Source of the DNA: Bacteroidales bacterium
GTDB taxonomy: Bacteria; Bacteroidota; Bacteroidia; Bacteroidales; UBA12077
Length of the DNA stretch: 64,000 nucleotides
Reading direction: 5' to 3'
Assembly (NCBI GenBank): GCA_030637515.1
Contig: DAOWGM010000008.1
Location: forward strand, 18,149 to 82,148
A program made the translations under genes and the position numbers. Positions within the stretch are counted from its first letter, which is position 1. Each line of letters starts with the position of its first letter. Positions 1 to 8,894 of the stretch are shown piece by piece. Under the pieces are notes generated by a model. That model saw only the letters and a program-made list of their open reading frames with translations, had not been told where the DNA came from and ran no database searches.

Positions 1-465
1 ATAGCCAATTACTTGACAAAAGTTTCTGAGGGAGATTTAAGTATTTTAGGATCAAAAAGAATTACCGCTATGCTTAATGTTGTGACAGATCTAGAGAGCA
101 TTGGAGATTCCTGTTACAATCTGGCTAAAACTTTAATGAGAAAAAAAGAAAAAAAGATTGCTTTTGATACTTCTGTTCAAGAGAATATGATTCAAATGTT
201 TGAACTGGCTAATAAATCATTAAAAGAAATGGATAAAAATGTTGATTATGGTTATAAACATATCAATATTACTACTGCTCTGGAATTAGAAGAAAAGATT
301 AACCGATTCAGAACAAAACTTAAAAAAGATCACCTGAAAAGTGTTGAAAAGAAAAATTATGATTATCAGACTGGTATTATCTACAACGATCTTTTTTGCG
401 AATGCGAGAAATTAGCCGATTATGCAATTAATGTTTCAGAAGCCATCGAAGAAGTAAATCAATAG
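1..465 (+). CDS. Na/Pi cotransporter family protein, C-terminal PhoU-like part (5' end outside window)
   Basis: The frame is open to the left edge, so only the last 154 codons are present and the TTG at 13 is not a real start. The visible part is an all-helical, charged PhoU-like domain with a segment reading LNVVTDLESIGDSCYNLA, typical of the cytoplasmic tail that follows the membrane part of NptA/YjbB-type sodium-dependent phosphate cotransporters. That domain probably gates or regulates phosphate transport. A free-standing PhoU would be about 220 residues with two repeats, and the membrane domain cannot be seen, so the transporter call rests on the family resemblance of the tail. A strong hairpin terminator follows 20 bases after the stop. 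Confidence 0.75.
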   Translation: MANYLTKVSEGDLSILGSKRITAMLNVVTDLESIGDSCYNLAKTLMRKKEKKIAFDTSVQENMIQMFELANKSLKEMDKNVDYGYKHINITTALELEEKINRFRTKLKKDHLKSVEKKNYDYQTGIIYNDLFCECEKLADYAINVSEAIEEVNQ

Positions 466-484
466 TTTATTATATAAAATTGAA

Positions 485-510
485 AAGCCCGTAATAATTA
501 TTACGGGCTT
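485..510. terminator. Bidirectional intrinsic terminator between convergent genes
   Basis: A perfect 13-bp inverted repeat (AAGCCCGTAATAA paired with its complement) is followed by a run of seven T on the plus strand. It lies between the convergent phosphate transporter and TPR-SpoIIE genes. The plus-strand signal is the stronger one; the A-rich 5' flank would give a short U tract in the other direction. Confidence 0.85.
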
Positions 511-528
511 TTTTTATAATCAACCAGT

Positions 529-2793
529 TTAAATTCTTATTCCCATTATCATCATATCATCAAGCTGCGATTGATCTCCTTGCCAGTCAATGATAGTTTT
601 TTCAATTGTTTTTTGTTGATTATCTAAAGACTTTTCAGAAATATCAACTAAAAGTTCTTTAAATTGTTTTTGTTTAAACTTCACCCCATCTTCACCACCA
701 AACTGGTCAACATAGCCATCAGAAAAAAGATAAATCATATCTTCTTCTTCCAGCTTAAATGCATGATTTGAAAAGCCTTTTTCAACTTTAATAGCATGAA
801 TTCCTATTGGCATTTTGTCGGCTTTAAGCTCATGAACGACTTTCTTTCGAACAATAAAAACAGAATTATAAGCCCCTGAATATTGCATCTCTTTTGTTTT
901 CTTATCAATAATACACAATGCCATATCCATGCCATCCTTAGATCCTCGAAGTCCATATTCTTGATGTAGCGAATCAATAATGTTTTCGCGAAGTTGATCT
1001 AAGATATTTCCTGGAGTCAATTCAACTGATTTATTTACTATTTCATTTAAAAACGCTATTCCAAGCATACTCATAAATGCGCCTGGAACACCATGACCCG
1101 TACAGTCTGCAACTGTAATAACAATTTTATTGTCTTTTTCAGCCATCCAATAAAAATCGCCGCTAACAATATTCTTAGGCTTCATAAAAATAAAATGCTC
1201 GCCCAGTTTTTTTTCCAAAAATTTCTGCTGGGGAAATAAAGCGGTCTGGATTCTTTTTGCATACTCAATGCTATCAGTAATAATGGTGTTTTGATGTGAA
1301 ATCTGATCGCGTTGTTCTATAACAAAATCCCTTTGTGCCTCTATCTCATTTCGTTGCTCTTCAATCTCATTCTTTTGCTGCGTAAGAATAATATTTGTTT
1401 TTTTCTTTCTCTGGTAACTTTTAAAGATTACAATAGCCAAGACAATCATAAAAAGAAATCCGCCTATAAATACTGATGTGAAAATCTTTTGTTTTTGAAG
1501 CTTAGCTTTTTGTACTATATCTTTTTGTTGTTGCTCAAACTCAATAAGACGTTGTTCTTTATCAAACTCATATTGCAATTCCAGCTCGCTTATTTTCTGA
1601 TTATCAAGACTATCTTTCAGGCTGGTATATCGTTTAAAATAGATAAGAGCCGTTTTATGATCTTTTACTTTTTCATTTAATTTTGATAAAGAAAGAAATG
1701 CTTCTTTAATGTCTTCTTTCAGGTTGTGATTTTGAGCAAAAATAAGGCTGTTTTTTAAATAATCTTTTGCTTTCAGTGTTTGACCTTCTTTTAGGTAAAT
1801 ATTTCCTAAATACCTTAAAATCGATGCAGTTTCAGTGTTATCCCTCAAGGAGTCTTTTAGCTTTTTTGCCTGAATTAAAAAACTTTCTGCTTCTTTGTAA
1901 TTTTCCTCATCAAAATATATTTTACCTAAGGTGCTATACGAATTCGCAATTCCAAGTCGGTTATCTGTAATTTTATTTCTTTCAAGAACTTGTTCACTAT
2001 AATCTGCTGCAAGAATTAAATTCCCCATTTCATAGTAAACACTTCCCAATTCCTTTAAGCACAAGGTAACTCCAGTGCTAAGTTCTTGTCCATCTTCAAT
2101 TTTCTGATAAATTTTTAATGATTGATTTACATATTCGATACTTTTTTGATAATTCTTCATCATTTTAAACAATCTCGCAATATTTAAGGCCGACCACGCT
2201 ATTCCTTCGTTATTTTGAAGCCCTTCGTACATACCAAGAGCCTCAAGGTGTTGATTAATAGCCAATTCGTAATTACCATATAGTCTGTAAACACTTCCCA
2301 GATTCGTTAAGGTTCTTGCTATTTCCTGCTGGTTCTGCAAGGCTCTGTTAATGGTAATAGCCTGCTCATAGCAATGCAATGATTTTTCAAATTCACCCTT
2401 CAATTGATATGTATTACCTATGCGGTTTAGCGAAGATGCTTCTCCTTCAGGATTCTCATTCAACGTGCTTAATTCCAGAGAATTATTAAGATAAATTAAG
2501 GCGTTTTCAAAATCATTTTGGATATAGTATGCGAAGCCTGTTGAAAATTCTGCCAAGTATTGCAATTCGTAATTTTCAATTTCTTTACTAATTTTTATTG
2601 CTGATAAACCATAAACTACCGATTTTTCAGGATTTCGGTTTCTTATTGACTCTGACAACTCAATTAATTCATTAATTTTTTGAATAGCTTCACTTTCTGA
2701 AGAATATGTAATTAATGTATCTTTCTGATTTCCGTATGCAAAAACATGAAACACAAGAAAAATCAAAAAAACATGAAAAAGTCTTTTTATCAT
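529..2793 (-). CDS. TPR-repeat membrane protein with SpoIIE-type PP2C phosphatase domain
   Basis: The order of parts is: signal peptide (residues 1-21), about eight to ten tetratricopeptide repeats (about 60-400), one membrane helix (about 437-458), a short coiled coil rich in QKNEIEEQRNEIE-like heptads (about 465-500), and a C-terminal SpoIIE/PP2C Ser/Thr phosphatase (about 510-754). The metal-binding motifs SGDFYW, VADCTGHGVPGAFMS and LFSDGYVDQFGG are intact, so it should be active. The architecture suggests a periplasmic TPR sensor signalling across the membrane to a cytoplasmic phosphatase, probably acting on an anti-sigma-factor antagonist or similar phosphoprotein. No partner is adjacent, but an RsbW-like kinase lies at 58363. 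It is transcribed alone and convergent with the upstream transporter gene. Confidence 0.88.
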   Translation of the reverse strand: MIKRLFHVFLIFLVFHVFAYGNQKDTLITYSSESEAIQKINELIELSESIRNRNPEKSVVYGLSAIKISKEIENYELQYLAEFSTGFAYYIQNDFENALIYLNNSLELSTLNENPEGEASSLNRIGNTYQLKGEFEKSLHCYEQAITINRALQNQQEIARTLTNLGSVYRLYGNYELAINQHLEALGMYEGLQNNEGIAWSALNIARLFKMMKNYQKSIEYVNQSLKIYQKIEDGQELSTGVTLCLKELGSVYYEMGNLILAADYSEQVLERNKITDNRLGIANSYSTLGKIYFDEENYKEAESFLIQAKKLKDSLRDNTETASILRYLGNIYLKEGQTLKAKDYLKNSLIFAQNHNLKEDIKEAFLSLSKLNEKVKDHKTALIYFKRYTSLKDSLDNQKISELELQYEFDKEQRLIEFEQQQKDIVQKAKLQKQKIFTSVFIGGFLFMIVLAIVIFKSYQRKKKTNIILTQQKNEIEEQRNEIEAQRDFVIEQRDQISHQNTIITDSIEYAKRIQTALFPQQKFLEKKLGEHFIFMKPKNIVSGDFYWMAEKDNKIVITVADCTGHGVPGAFMSMLGIAFLNEIVNKSVELTPGNILDQLRENIIDSLHQEYGLRGSKDGMDMALCIIDKKTKEMQYSGAYNSVFIVRKKVVHELKADKMPIGIHAIKVEKGFSNHAFKLEEEDMIYLFSDGYVDQFGGEDGVKFKQKQFKELLVDISEKSLDNQQKTIEKTIIDWQGDQSQLDDMMIMGIRI

Positions 2794-2866
2794 TTTATGC
2801 AGATTTAATTCAGTATAAAAGTATAATACTTTTGTTTAGATAACAACCTAACCTTGCCAAAATAAT

Positions 2867-2899
2867 AATCGTGGCACGACTTATAGCCATGCCACGATT
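2867..2899 (-). terminator. Probable terminator hairpin downstream of the S9 peptidase gene
   Basis: Two 10-base arms (AATCGTGGCA and TGCCACGATT) enclose a 13-base loop, about 70 bases past the S9 peptidase stop. Read on the minus strand, the hairpin is followed by an AT-rich stretch with a short T run, so termination there is plausible but less clear than elsewhere in the window. Confidence 0.5.
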
Positions 2900-2969
2900 A
2901 AATGCTAAACTTTATTTTTCCTCAGACAGGAATTACTACAGCCCTTTCAATATTAAAATTTGTTATTAT

Positions 2970-4889
2970 TTATTTTTCTTCAGATTCATTTTGTAAATGT
3001 TTTGCCAAAAATGATTCCATGGCACGATAGAAATCAAATCTATTTTCTTCATTGCGAAAACCATGACCCTCATTATCTTTCACCATATATTCAACATCAA
3101 TACCACGAGCTTTCATTGCTTCAACAATTTGATCTGATTCTGCTTTTTTTACCCGGGGATCATTTGCTCCTTGAGCAACAAACAAAGCTGCTTTTATTTT
3201 GTCAACATGAAATACCGGAGAAGCAGCTACGAGCAATAAACTATCTTTCTGAGGGTCACCTACCAACTCATACCACATTTGGCGATATGGCTCCCAATAA
3301 GGAGGTATTGTCTCTAAAAATGTAAACAGATTGCTAATTCCTACATAATCTACTCCGCATTTGTAAAGATCAGGAGTAAATGCTAAACCAGCTAAAGTAG
3401 CATAACCGCCATAACTACCGCCATAAATGGCTACTCTATTTTTATCTGCAATGCCATTACTTATTACCCATTTAACTCCATCAGTAATATCATCTTGCAT
3501 TGCAAGACCCCATTGTTTGATAGATGAGTTCCAGAATTCCTTTCCATAACCAGTAGAACCCCGGAAATTCATTTGTAATACTGCATAACCTCTATTAGCC
3601 AAAAATTGAACCGCTGGATTAAAACCCCATCTATCGCGTGCCCATGGACCTCCGTGAGGATTAACAACTAAAGGCAGATTTTTTGCTTTCACCCCAACCG
3701 GTAACGTAAGATAACCATGAATAGTCTTTCCGTCACGAGCAATATATTTAATAGGTTTCATTTTAGCCATATGTGCTTCATTTAACCAAGGACTCACATC
3801 GGCAAGATGATTTAACCCATCTGTTGTTTTATCATATAGATAATAGGCTCCCAGGGAACGATCGCTATATGTTCGAATTAGAAACTTATCCTCATCAAGA
3901 TTGGTACTTACAAAATAAATTTCATATTCAGGTAATTCGCTCTGAACTCGTTTATACATTTTCTCAGATTCAGTATCAAAGAATTTATATCCTAATTTAT
4001 CAGTCGTGAATCTGGCTGCTGTAATAACTTTTCGTTTCCGTGAATAGCTGAGTCTTCCCACATCAACTTCCGGATGACTAAACAATTTTTCGGTTTCTTT
4101 ACCGATAGATGGATCGAATATCACGATTTCCGTTTTGTCACGGCCAAGGTCTGAGGAAATATATAATTTTTTATTATCAAAGGTAAAGAAATGTGGAGCT
4201 ATTGTTTCTTTAAAACTAACCGTCAGCACTTCCCTAAAATCTTCTTCCTCGTTGTCCCTGAACAATAATGAAGTATTGATCATATCAGTTACTGCTATAG
4301 CAACTCGTAACTTACCATCATGATCAGTTAGCCACCCTGAAATATTTCCCGGATTTTCATAGAGCATTTTCATCTCACCCGAGTTAATATCAAGACGATA
4401 AGGATCAAAAACTTGTGGATTTCGTTTATTCATACCAATAATAATATATTCTGGTATATCCGGCAAATCGTCAATAATCCCAGTTCTTACATTCTCAAAA
4501 TCTGTTAAACAAAAGGAATTACTTCCGTCAATATTTACACCATATAATTTAAAATCTTCATCCCCGCCATCATCCTTTAAGAAAAGTAGTCGTTCGTTAT
4601 TTGCCCAAAAATAACCCGCAACATTGCGATCAGTCTCAAAGGTCACTTGTACCTCCTTTTCAGAACCAATCTCCTGAACGAAGATATTCATTCGGTTTTC
4701 GTAAGATGCCTTAAACGAATAGTACGTACCATCCGGAGAAATCTGGAAACTTGTTTTCTCCGCATTTTTAAAGAAGTCTTCCAAAGGAATAATTGGTGCA
4801 GAAGAATCAGCTTTTTTGCCTGTTGAACACGCAACCATTAGCATTAAAGCTAACATTAATAGGCTTAATAATACACGTTTGTTTCTCAT
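2970..4889 (-). CDS. S9 family serine peptidase (prolyl oligopeptidase / acylaminoacyl-peptidase type), lipoprotein
   Basis: The protein has 639 residues. The N-terminus carries a lipoprotein signal ending in MLMVAC (Cys about 21), so it is probably anchored in an envelope membrane. A seven-bladed beta-propeller-like region (about 40-370) precedes the alpha/beta-hydrolase peptidase domain (about 390-630). The catalytic Ser lies in YGGSYGGYA (about 491), Asp in GANDPRV (about 578) and His in NEGHGF (about 608), so the triad is complete. HGGPWARDRW is the usual oxyanion-side motif. It likely cleaves short peptides in the periplasm during peptide scavenging. It stands alone; the next gene upstream is separated by 228 bases in which I see no feature. 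Confidence 0.93.
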   Translation of the reverse strand: MRNKRVLLSLLMLALMLMVACSTGKKADSSAPIIPLEDFFKNAEKTSFQISPDGTYYSFKASYENRMNIFVQEIGSEKEVQVTFETDRNVAGYFWANNERLLFLKDDGGDEDFKLYGVNIDGSNSFCLTDFENVRTGIIDDLPDIPEYIIIGMNKRNPQVFDPYRLDINSGEMKMLYENPGNISGWLTDHDGKLRVAIAVTDMINTSLLFRDNEEEDFREVLTVSFKETIAPHFFTFDNKKLYISSDLGRDKTEIVIFDPSIGKETEKLFSHPEVDVGRLSYSRKRKVITAARFTTDKLGYKFFDTESEKMYKRVQSELPEYEIYFVSTNLDEDKFLIRTYSDRSLGAYYLYDKTTDGLNHLADVSPWLNEAHMAKMKPIKYIARDGKTIHGYLTLPVGVKAKNLPLVVNPHGGPWARDRWGFNPAVQFLANRGYAVLQMNFRGSTGYGKEFWNSSIKQWGLAMQDDITDGVKWVISNGIADKNRVAIYGGSYGGYATLAGLAFTPDLYKCGVDYVGISNLFTFLETIPPYWEPYRQMWYELVGDPQKDSLLLVAASPVFHVDKIKAALFVAQGANDPRVKKAESDQIVEAMKARGIDVEYMVKDNEGHGFRNEENRFDFYRAMESFLAKHLQNESEEK

Positions 4890-5117
4890 AACTTTTTTGT
4901 ATTAGTATTTATAAAGCATTTATCGTCATCAAGTTACGAAGAATAAATCGCTAATACAAAAGGCTTGAAATTAAGGCGTTAGTAACTGGATCAAAAAAGC
5001 AGAAGACACTCCTTTCACTTTATGCAGTTCCTATAAGTAAAACAATATAAAGAGGGATGCAAAAATATTCTCTTGGTATTTTATAAATCCTCAGCGAATT
5101 GTATACTAAATTATAAT

Positions 5118-6464
5118 TTACATATCAATCCACGAAGGAAGTTTTCCGGATTTTGGTTTTCTGGCATAGAACAAATCATCCATATAAAGAGCAAACCGTC
5201 TGAAAATGTATGAATTATTAATTCCCCAACGAATAAAATTATGCATAAAATTATTAGGATGTGAATATGGACAAACAGCCATGCAACGACCACAATCAGT
5301 TCCTGTTGTGCACCAATAGGTAAAACAACTCTCAGAGTTAATCTTCCATCGAAGTACACCATCTACATTCTCTCTATCATCAAAAGAAATTGATCGTGAA
5401 GGACAAATATCTGCGCATTTTTTGCAAATCCCACAAAAATCTATTGCTGAAGAGAAGTTTCTTGATTTACTTACCTCCATAGGAATGTCGGTAGTTACAA
5501 CTGCTATTCGAACTCTTGGGCCCAACTTGGGAATCATTAATAATCCCATTCTTCCTATTTCTCCTAAACCGGCATCACGTGCTACCAAAGGACAAATAAG
5601 CTCGTAATTTCCATCAATATGTGCTCGTGCTGAATATCCAAGATTTCTGATAAAATAAGCAACTTGTAATGCAATTGTGCCAGCATTTAAATATTGCTGT
5701 GTCGACTCCATAACAACAGGTCCTTTGGGTGCGGTTTGAATCATTTCATGATCCATTTCAATAGTTATAGCAATTGCGTATTTGTGCTTGTTTTTTATTT
5801 CTTTAGCATATAAATCACCCCGTCCCTTATGCGAATATAAATGATAGTCTTTTAATTCAGTAATACCAACAGAATGTGCTCCCAGCTTTGTGCTCCATGT
5901 TTCTATATAATTGCTTATTCCAGAAGCTTCAACAATAATTTTCTGCTCATTTACTGTACCATCAACAATGGGTTTTAAAGCTTCAATTACCTCTAAATTT
6001 GCATGCGCTGATGCAAATGATAAATGATGATACATTGTAGATTCTGAAGACAATAAGCCGGGCTTTTCTCTGAATTTATCGTCTAAATCCTTTTTTGCAG
6101 GATTATTTGAATAATATGATTTGAAATTCTCAGTTTCGGGTTTCAATTCGTTTCGCGAAAACATAACATCACGCTCGTCATGCTTTTGTGCAGGTATTTG
6201 AAAACCACCTTTTACTTTAGGTCTTATTGGTAAAAACAATATGAATGCTGACAAAACGAGAAAGGCAAGAAGAATATTCGAAATAATCTCTTTAAGCTGG
6301 AAATCATATAAGTAAATAAATATAAAGGGAATAAATAATATTACCGAAAGTAAAAATGAAACTCTGGCAGCTCGATATTCTTTTTCGAATATCGAAACAA
6401 AACTTACATAAAATAAAACTCCGGAAATTAGGATTCCTATTAACAATAAAATTAAACTGATCAT
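5118..6464 (-). CDS. Membrane-anchored reductive dehalogenase-like protein (corrinoid-type domain plus two 4Fe-4S clusters)
   Basis: Three predicted membrane helices (about 2-26, 33-53, 62-80) precede a soluble domain resembling RdhA reductive dehalogenases. It contains IRNLGYSARAH, PLVARDAGLGEIGRMG and GPRVRIAVVTTDIPM, followed by a ferredoxin-like part with CGICKKCADICP and a second Cys set ending CGRCMAVCP. Both clusters have the ligands expected in the RdhA/QueG superfamily. There is no Tat signal. Basic residues lie between helices 1 and 2 and after helix 3, which places the catalytic domain in the cytoplasm (inference). QueG is the nearest alternative, but AGLGEIGRMG with GPRVRI fits the RdhA branch better. 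The substrate is unknown and need not be halogenated. It follows the O-antigen ligase gene by 53 bases. Confidence 0.75.
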   Translation of the reverse strand: MISLILLLIGILISGVLFYVSFVSIFEKEYRAARVSFLLSVILFIPFIFIYLYDFQLKEIISNILLAFLVLSAFILFLPIRPKVKGGFQIPAQKHDERDVMFSRNELKPETENFKSYYSNNPAKKDLDDKFREKPGLLSSESTMYHHLSFASAHANLEVIEALKPIVDGTVNEQKIIVEASGISNYIETWSTKLGAHSVGITELKDYHLYSHKGRGDLYAKEIKNKHKYAIAITIEMDHEMIQTAPKGPVVMESTQQYLNAGTIALQVAYFIRNLGYSARAHIDGNYELICPLVARDAGLGEIGRMGLLMIPKLGPRVRIAVVTTDIPMEVSKSRNFSSAIDFCGICKKCADICPSRSISFDDRENVDGVLRWKINSESCFTYWCTTGTDCGRCMAVCPYSHPNNFMHNFIRWGINNSYIFRRFALYMDDLFYARKPKSGKLPSWIDM

Positions 6465-6517
6465 GAAGTGTTGTTTAAAAACAAATATATGATTGAAAAA
6501 ACAACAAAGAGTTTAAT

Positions 6518-7954
6518 CTATGTAATTTCTTCTTTTTGTACATGATAAATTTCCAAGGCAACCAAAACAGCCATAAATCCCCAAACAGGAATTGATGCTT
6601 TATCTGTATCCAGAAAATTATTTAAGAATCCATGAGTAAAATACGTTGCTAATCCAAGAATAATAAATAAAGTAAGGTTTTGTATTTGTTTGGATTTTGC
6701 TTTATGAAATACTCTGTAACCTGTTCTAAAAGCCATGAAAACAACAAGTATAAACGAAATCATACCAAAAAAACCTGACTCAGACAGTGGTCCTAAATAT
6801 TCACTATGCGCATTTCCTAAATCACCAAAATTTGTGCTTATAATTGTTCTGTCGTAAGAAAATTGAAAAGGAGCATATTGAAATACATATGTTCCGGGTC
6901 CCCAGCCAAATATTGGTTTTTCTTTGAACATTCTGTATGCACACTTCCATCGGTTTATTCGTTCAGTATTGGAGGCATCAGAAGTGATATTTGCCATTGA
7001 TTCAATATGCTCAGAAAACTTTCCTGAAGATTCTGATTCATTTTTTTCGAGATTGTAAATTATTTTATTCTGTACAACAAAAAACAACGCAATTAAAGCA
7101 ATTCCCGCAATAAGCACATACCTGATTTTTATTCTAAATTTGATTAAAATCCATAAACCAACTCCGGCAAAAAAACTTAGCCAGGCAGCACGTGTATACG
7201 ATAAAACAATTGCTACACAAAAAATCAGAAAAACACTAATTGATAAATATTTTAAAAGAACATTCTTTTTGTTTTTTATTATGAAATAAATCAAAGGGAA
7301 AAAAAACATTACAAGCATTGCTCCATAAGAAGTATGATCATTAAAGAAAGGTGTTACAACCCAATTTGAGGCATTCTGATTATCAAGCCCATAGCCGGAC
7401 AGTCGAATGTTTGTATATATTATTACTATAACTAACGAGATGATATACAACCAGACAAATCTTTCAACATTCTTGATATTACTGAAGATGTGCGTTGCTA
7501 AAAAATAAGCACCAACAACAAACCAAAGTCTCGAAAGAAAAAATTTAAATGAAACTCCTGGCATTGTACTGGTTATGCTGGTAATAAAAATCCAGAGAAG
7601 ATTTATGAATATTGCAATAGAAACAGGATGTAAAAGGATTTTTTTATTAAACTTTCCATCGAGAAGCAATTTGAAAATAAACAAAACCAAAATACCTGCA
7701 AGTAAAGGTTCTGTAGGTAATGACAGGTTTACCGGTATTCCAGGAATAAATTCATCTAATCGAACAGAAAGCGGAGTGAAAAATACGGCAAGCAAAAATA
7801 TCTTGTCGATAGAAACAATAGCTGTAAATAAAAATAAAATCAGAACCGGCAAAAATGCGATATAATAAAAATCATATGCTATAAATACCAGGTTTAAAGC
7901 AATAAATAAAAAAGAAATAAGAAAAAAAACTGCTTTATTTTTATCCTTTAACAA
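6518..7954 (-). CDS. O-antigen ligase / polymerase family membrane protein
   Basis: This 478-residue protein has about ten to twelve hydrophobic helices and a long loop (about 295-385) containing RINRWKCAYRMF, PIFGWGPGTY and NAHSEYLGPLSESG. That layout is typical of the Wzy_C/WaaL O-antigen ligase superfamily, which transfers or polymerises undecaprenyl-linked glycans at the outer face of the inner membrane. Ligase and polymerase cannot be separated from sequence alone. The only start that keeps the first helix is a TTG codon at 7954, unusual among its neighbours, with no clear Shine-Dalgarno. It lies 7 bases after the Wzz-like gene, so the two are probably co-transcribed and translationally coupled. 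Confidence 0.82.
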   Translation of the reverse strand: MLKDKNKAVFFLISFLFIALNLVFIAYDFYYIAFLPVLILFLFTAIVSIDKIFLLAVFFTPLSVRLDEFIPGIPVNLSLPTEPLLAGILVLFIFKLLLDGKFNKKILLHPVSIAIFINLLWIFITSITSTMPGVSFKFFLSRLWFVVGAYFLATHIFSNIKNVERFVWLYIISLVIVIIYTNIRLSGYGLDNQNASNWVVTPFFNDHTSYGAMLVMFFFPLIYFIIKNKKNVLLKYLSISVFLIFCVAIVLSYTRAAWLSFFAGVGLWILIKFRIKIRYVLIAGIALIALFFVVQNKIIYNLEKNESESSGKFSEHIESMANITSDASNTERINRWKCAYRMFKEKPIFGWGPGTYVFQYAPFQFSYDRTIISTNFGDLGNAHSEYLGPLSESGFFGMISFILVVFMAFRTGYRVFHKAKSKQIQNLTLFIILGLATYFTHGFLNNFLDTDKASIPVWGFMAVLVALEIYHVQKEEIT

Positions 7955-7961
7955 TGTCTGA

Positions 7962-8858
7962 TTATTTAGTTTTTAAAAGGTCTTTATATCTTTCTATAAA
8001 AAGCATCATTAAAACAGCAAAAATGAAGGCGGAAAAGGTTGAAACAACACATATCAGCCAACGTACAGGATAGGATTTTTTTTCTGCAACATATCCTTTT
8101 GTAACCAAAAACTTTCGAGGTAAATTCTGATTTGCATTTACTCTTGCTTCAGTCAGTTTTGATTTAATATCGCTAAACCGTTTATTTTCATTTATAAGTT
8201 GTTCAGATAAAGAAATATATTTTGGATCTGATGATTTTCCTTCAAATACAGTTAAATCATTTTCAAGATCATGAATTTCAGCCTCCAATAAATTGTATTC
8301 ATTCTCAACAACTTTAAATATTTCTACCGCAACTTCATTTTGCATTCGGTTTAAAACAGAATCGAGCAAAGAAGCTATTTCATTAGCAATATTTGCCGCC
8401 ATAACTGGATCAGTATCCATTACATTAATTTCTACTGCCTGATATTCTGTTCTTTTAAACTTTATATTATCGGTAAATTCTTCGTGAAGCTTTGTCATAG
8501 GATAATCACCGTCAGAATCAATCTTATAATGATTAAAAAGATCGTATTTTTCGATGATTTTAAATCGAATGTCTTCAGAATATAGGGTTTGTATAAGTTG
8601 CTCTGTAGCTTCTTCGTCGCCAAAGTTCAAAATATGATCATCAGGATCCAGTAATTCTGAAGTTGTAAGCGCATGTGAAATTGCTACTTGAGTTTTGGGA
8701 TATAAAATTACAGATGATTTAAATTTTGGAGTAATTGTATAAGAAACAATAATAGCTGCAATAGCTGCAATCAACGTAACAATAATTATTGGCCACTTAT
8801 GTTTAAACATAAATCGCACAATATCAGTTGATTCATAATTATAAGGCTGTTCCTGCAT
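7962..8858 (-). CDS. Wzz/chain length determinant-type polysaccharide co-polymerase
   Basis: The protein has 298 residues. A Wzz motif (STDIVRFMFKHKWPIIIVTL) leads into the first membrane helix (about 17-40). A periplasmic part follows with a coiled coil (about 170-235), then a second helix near the C-terminus (about 268-290). It lacks a tyrosine-kinase domain, so it is a PCP-1-like or truncated PCP-2 protein. Wzz proteins set the chain length of Wzy-made glycans, and the O-antigen ligase/polymerase-like gene immediately downstream fits that role. It begins 36 bases after tyrS, so read-through from tyrS is possible. Confidence 0.85.
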   Translation of the reverse strand: MQEQPYNYESTDIVRFMFKHKWPIIIVTLIAAIAAIIVSYTITPKFKSSVILYPKTQVAISHALTTSELLDPDDHILNFGDEEATEQLIQTLYSEDIRFKIIEKYDLFNHYKIDSDGDYPMTKLHEEFTDNIKFKRTEYQAVEINVMDTDPVMAANIANEIASLLDSVLNRMQNEVAVEIFKVVENEYNLLEAEIHDLENDLTVFEGKSSDPKYISLSEQLINENKRFSDIKSKLTEARVNANQNLPRKFLVTKGYVAEKKSYPVRWLICVVSTFSAFIFAVLMMLFIERYKDLLKTK

Positions 8859-8894
8859 GATGAAATATTTAAATTATTTTGTATTCAAAATCTC

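Noticed and set aside
2960..3325. Plus-strand open frame of 121 codons opposite the S9 peptidase
   Set aside because: It is a shadow of the well-supported S9 gene; the product is His/Leu-rich with no domain or ribosome-binding site.
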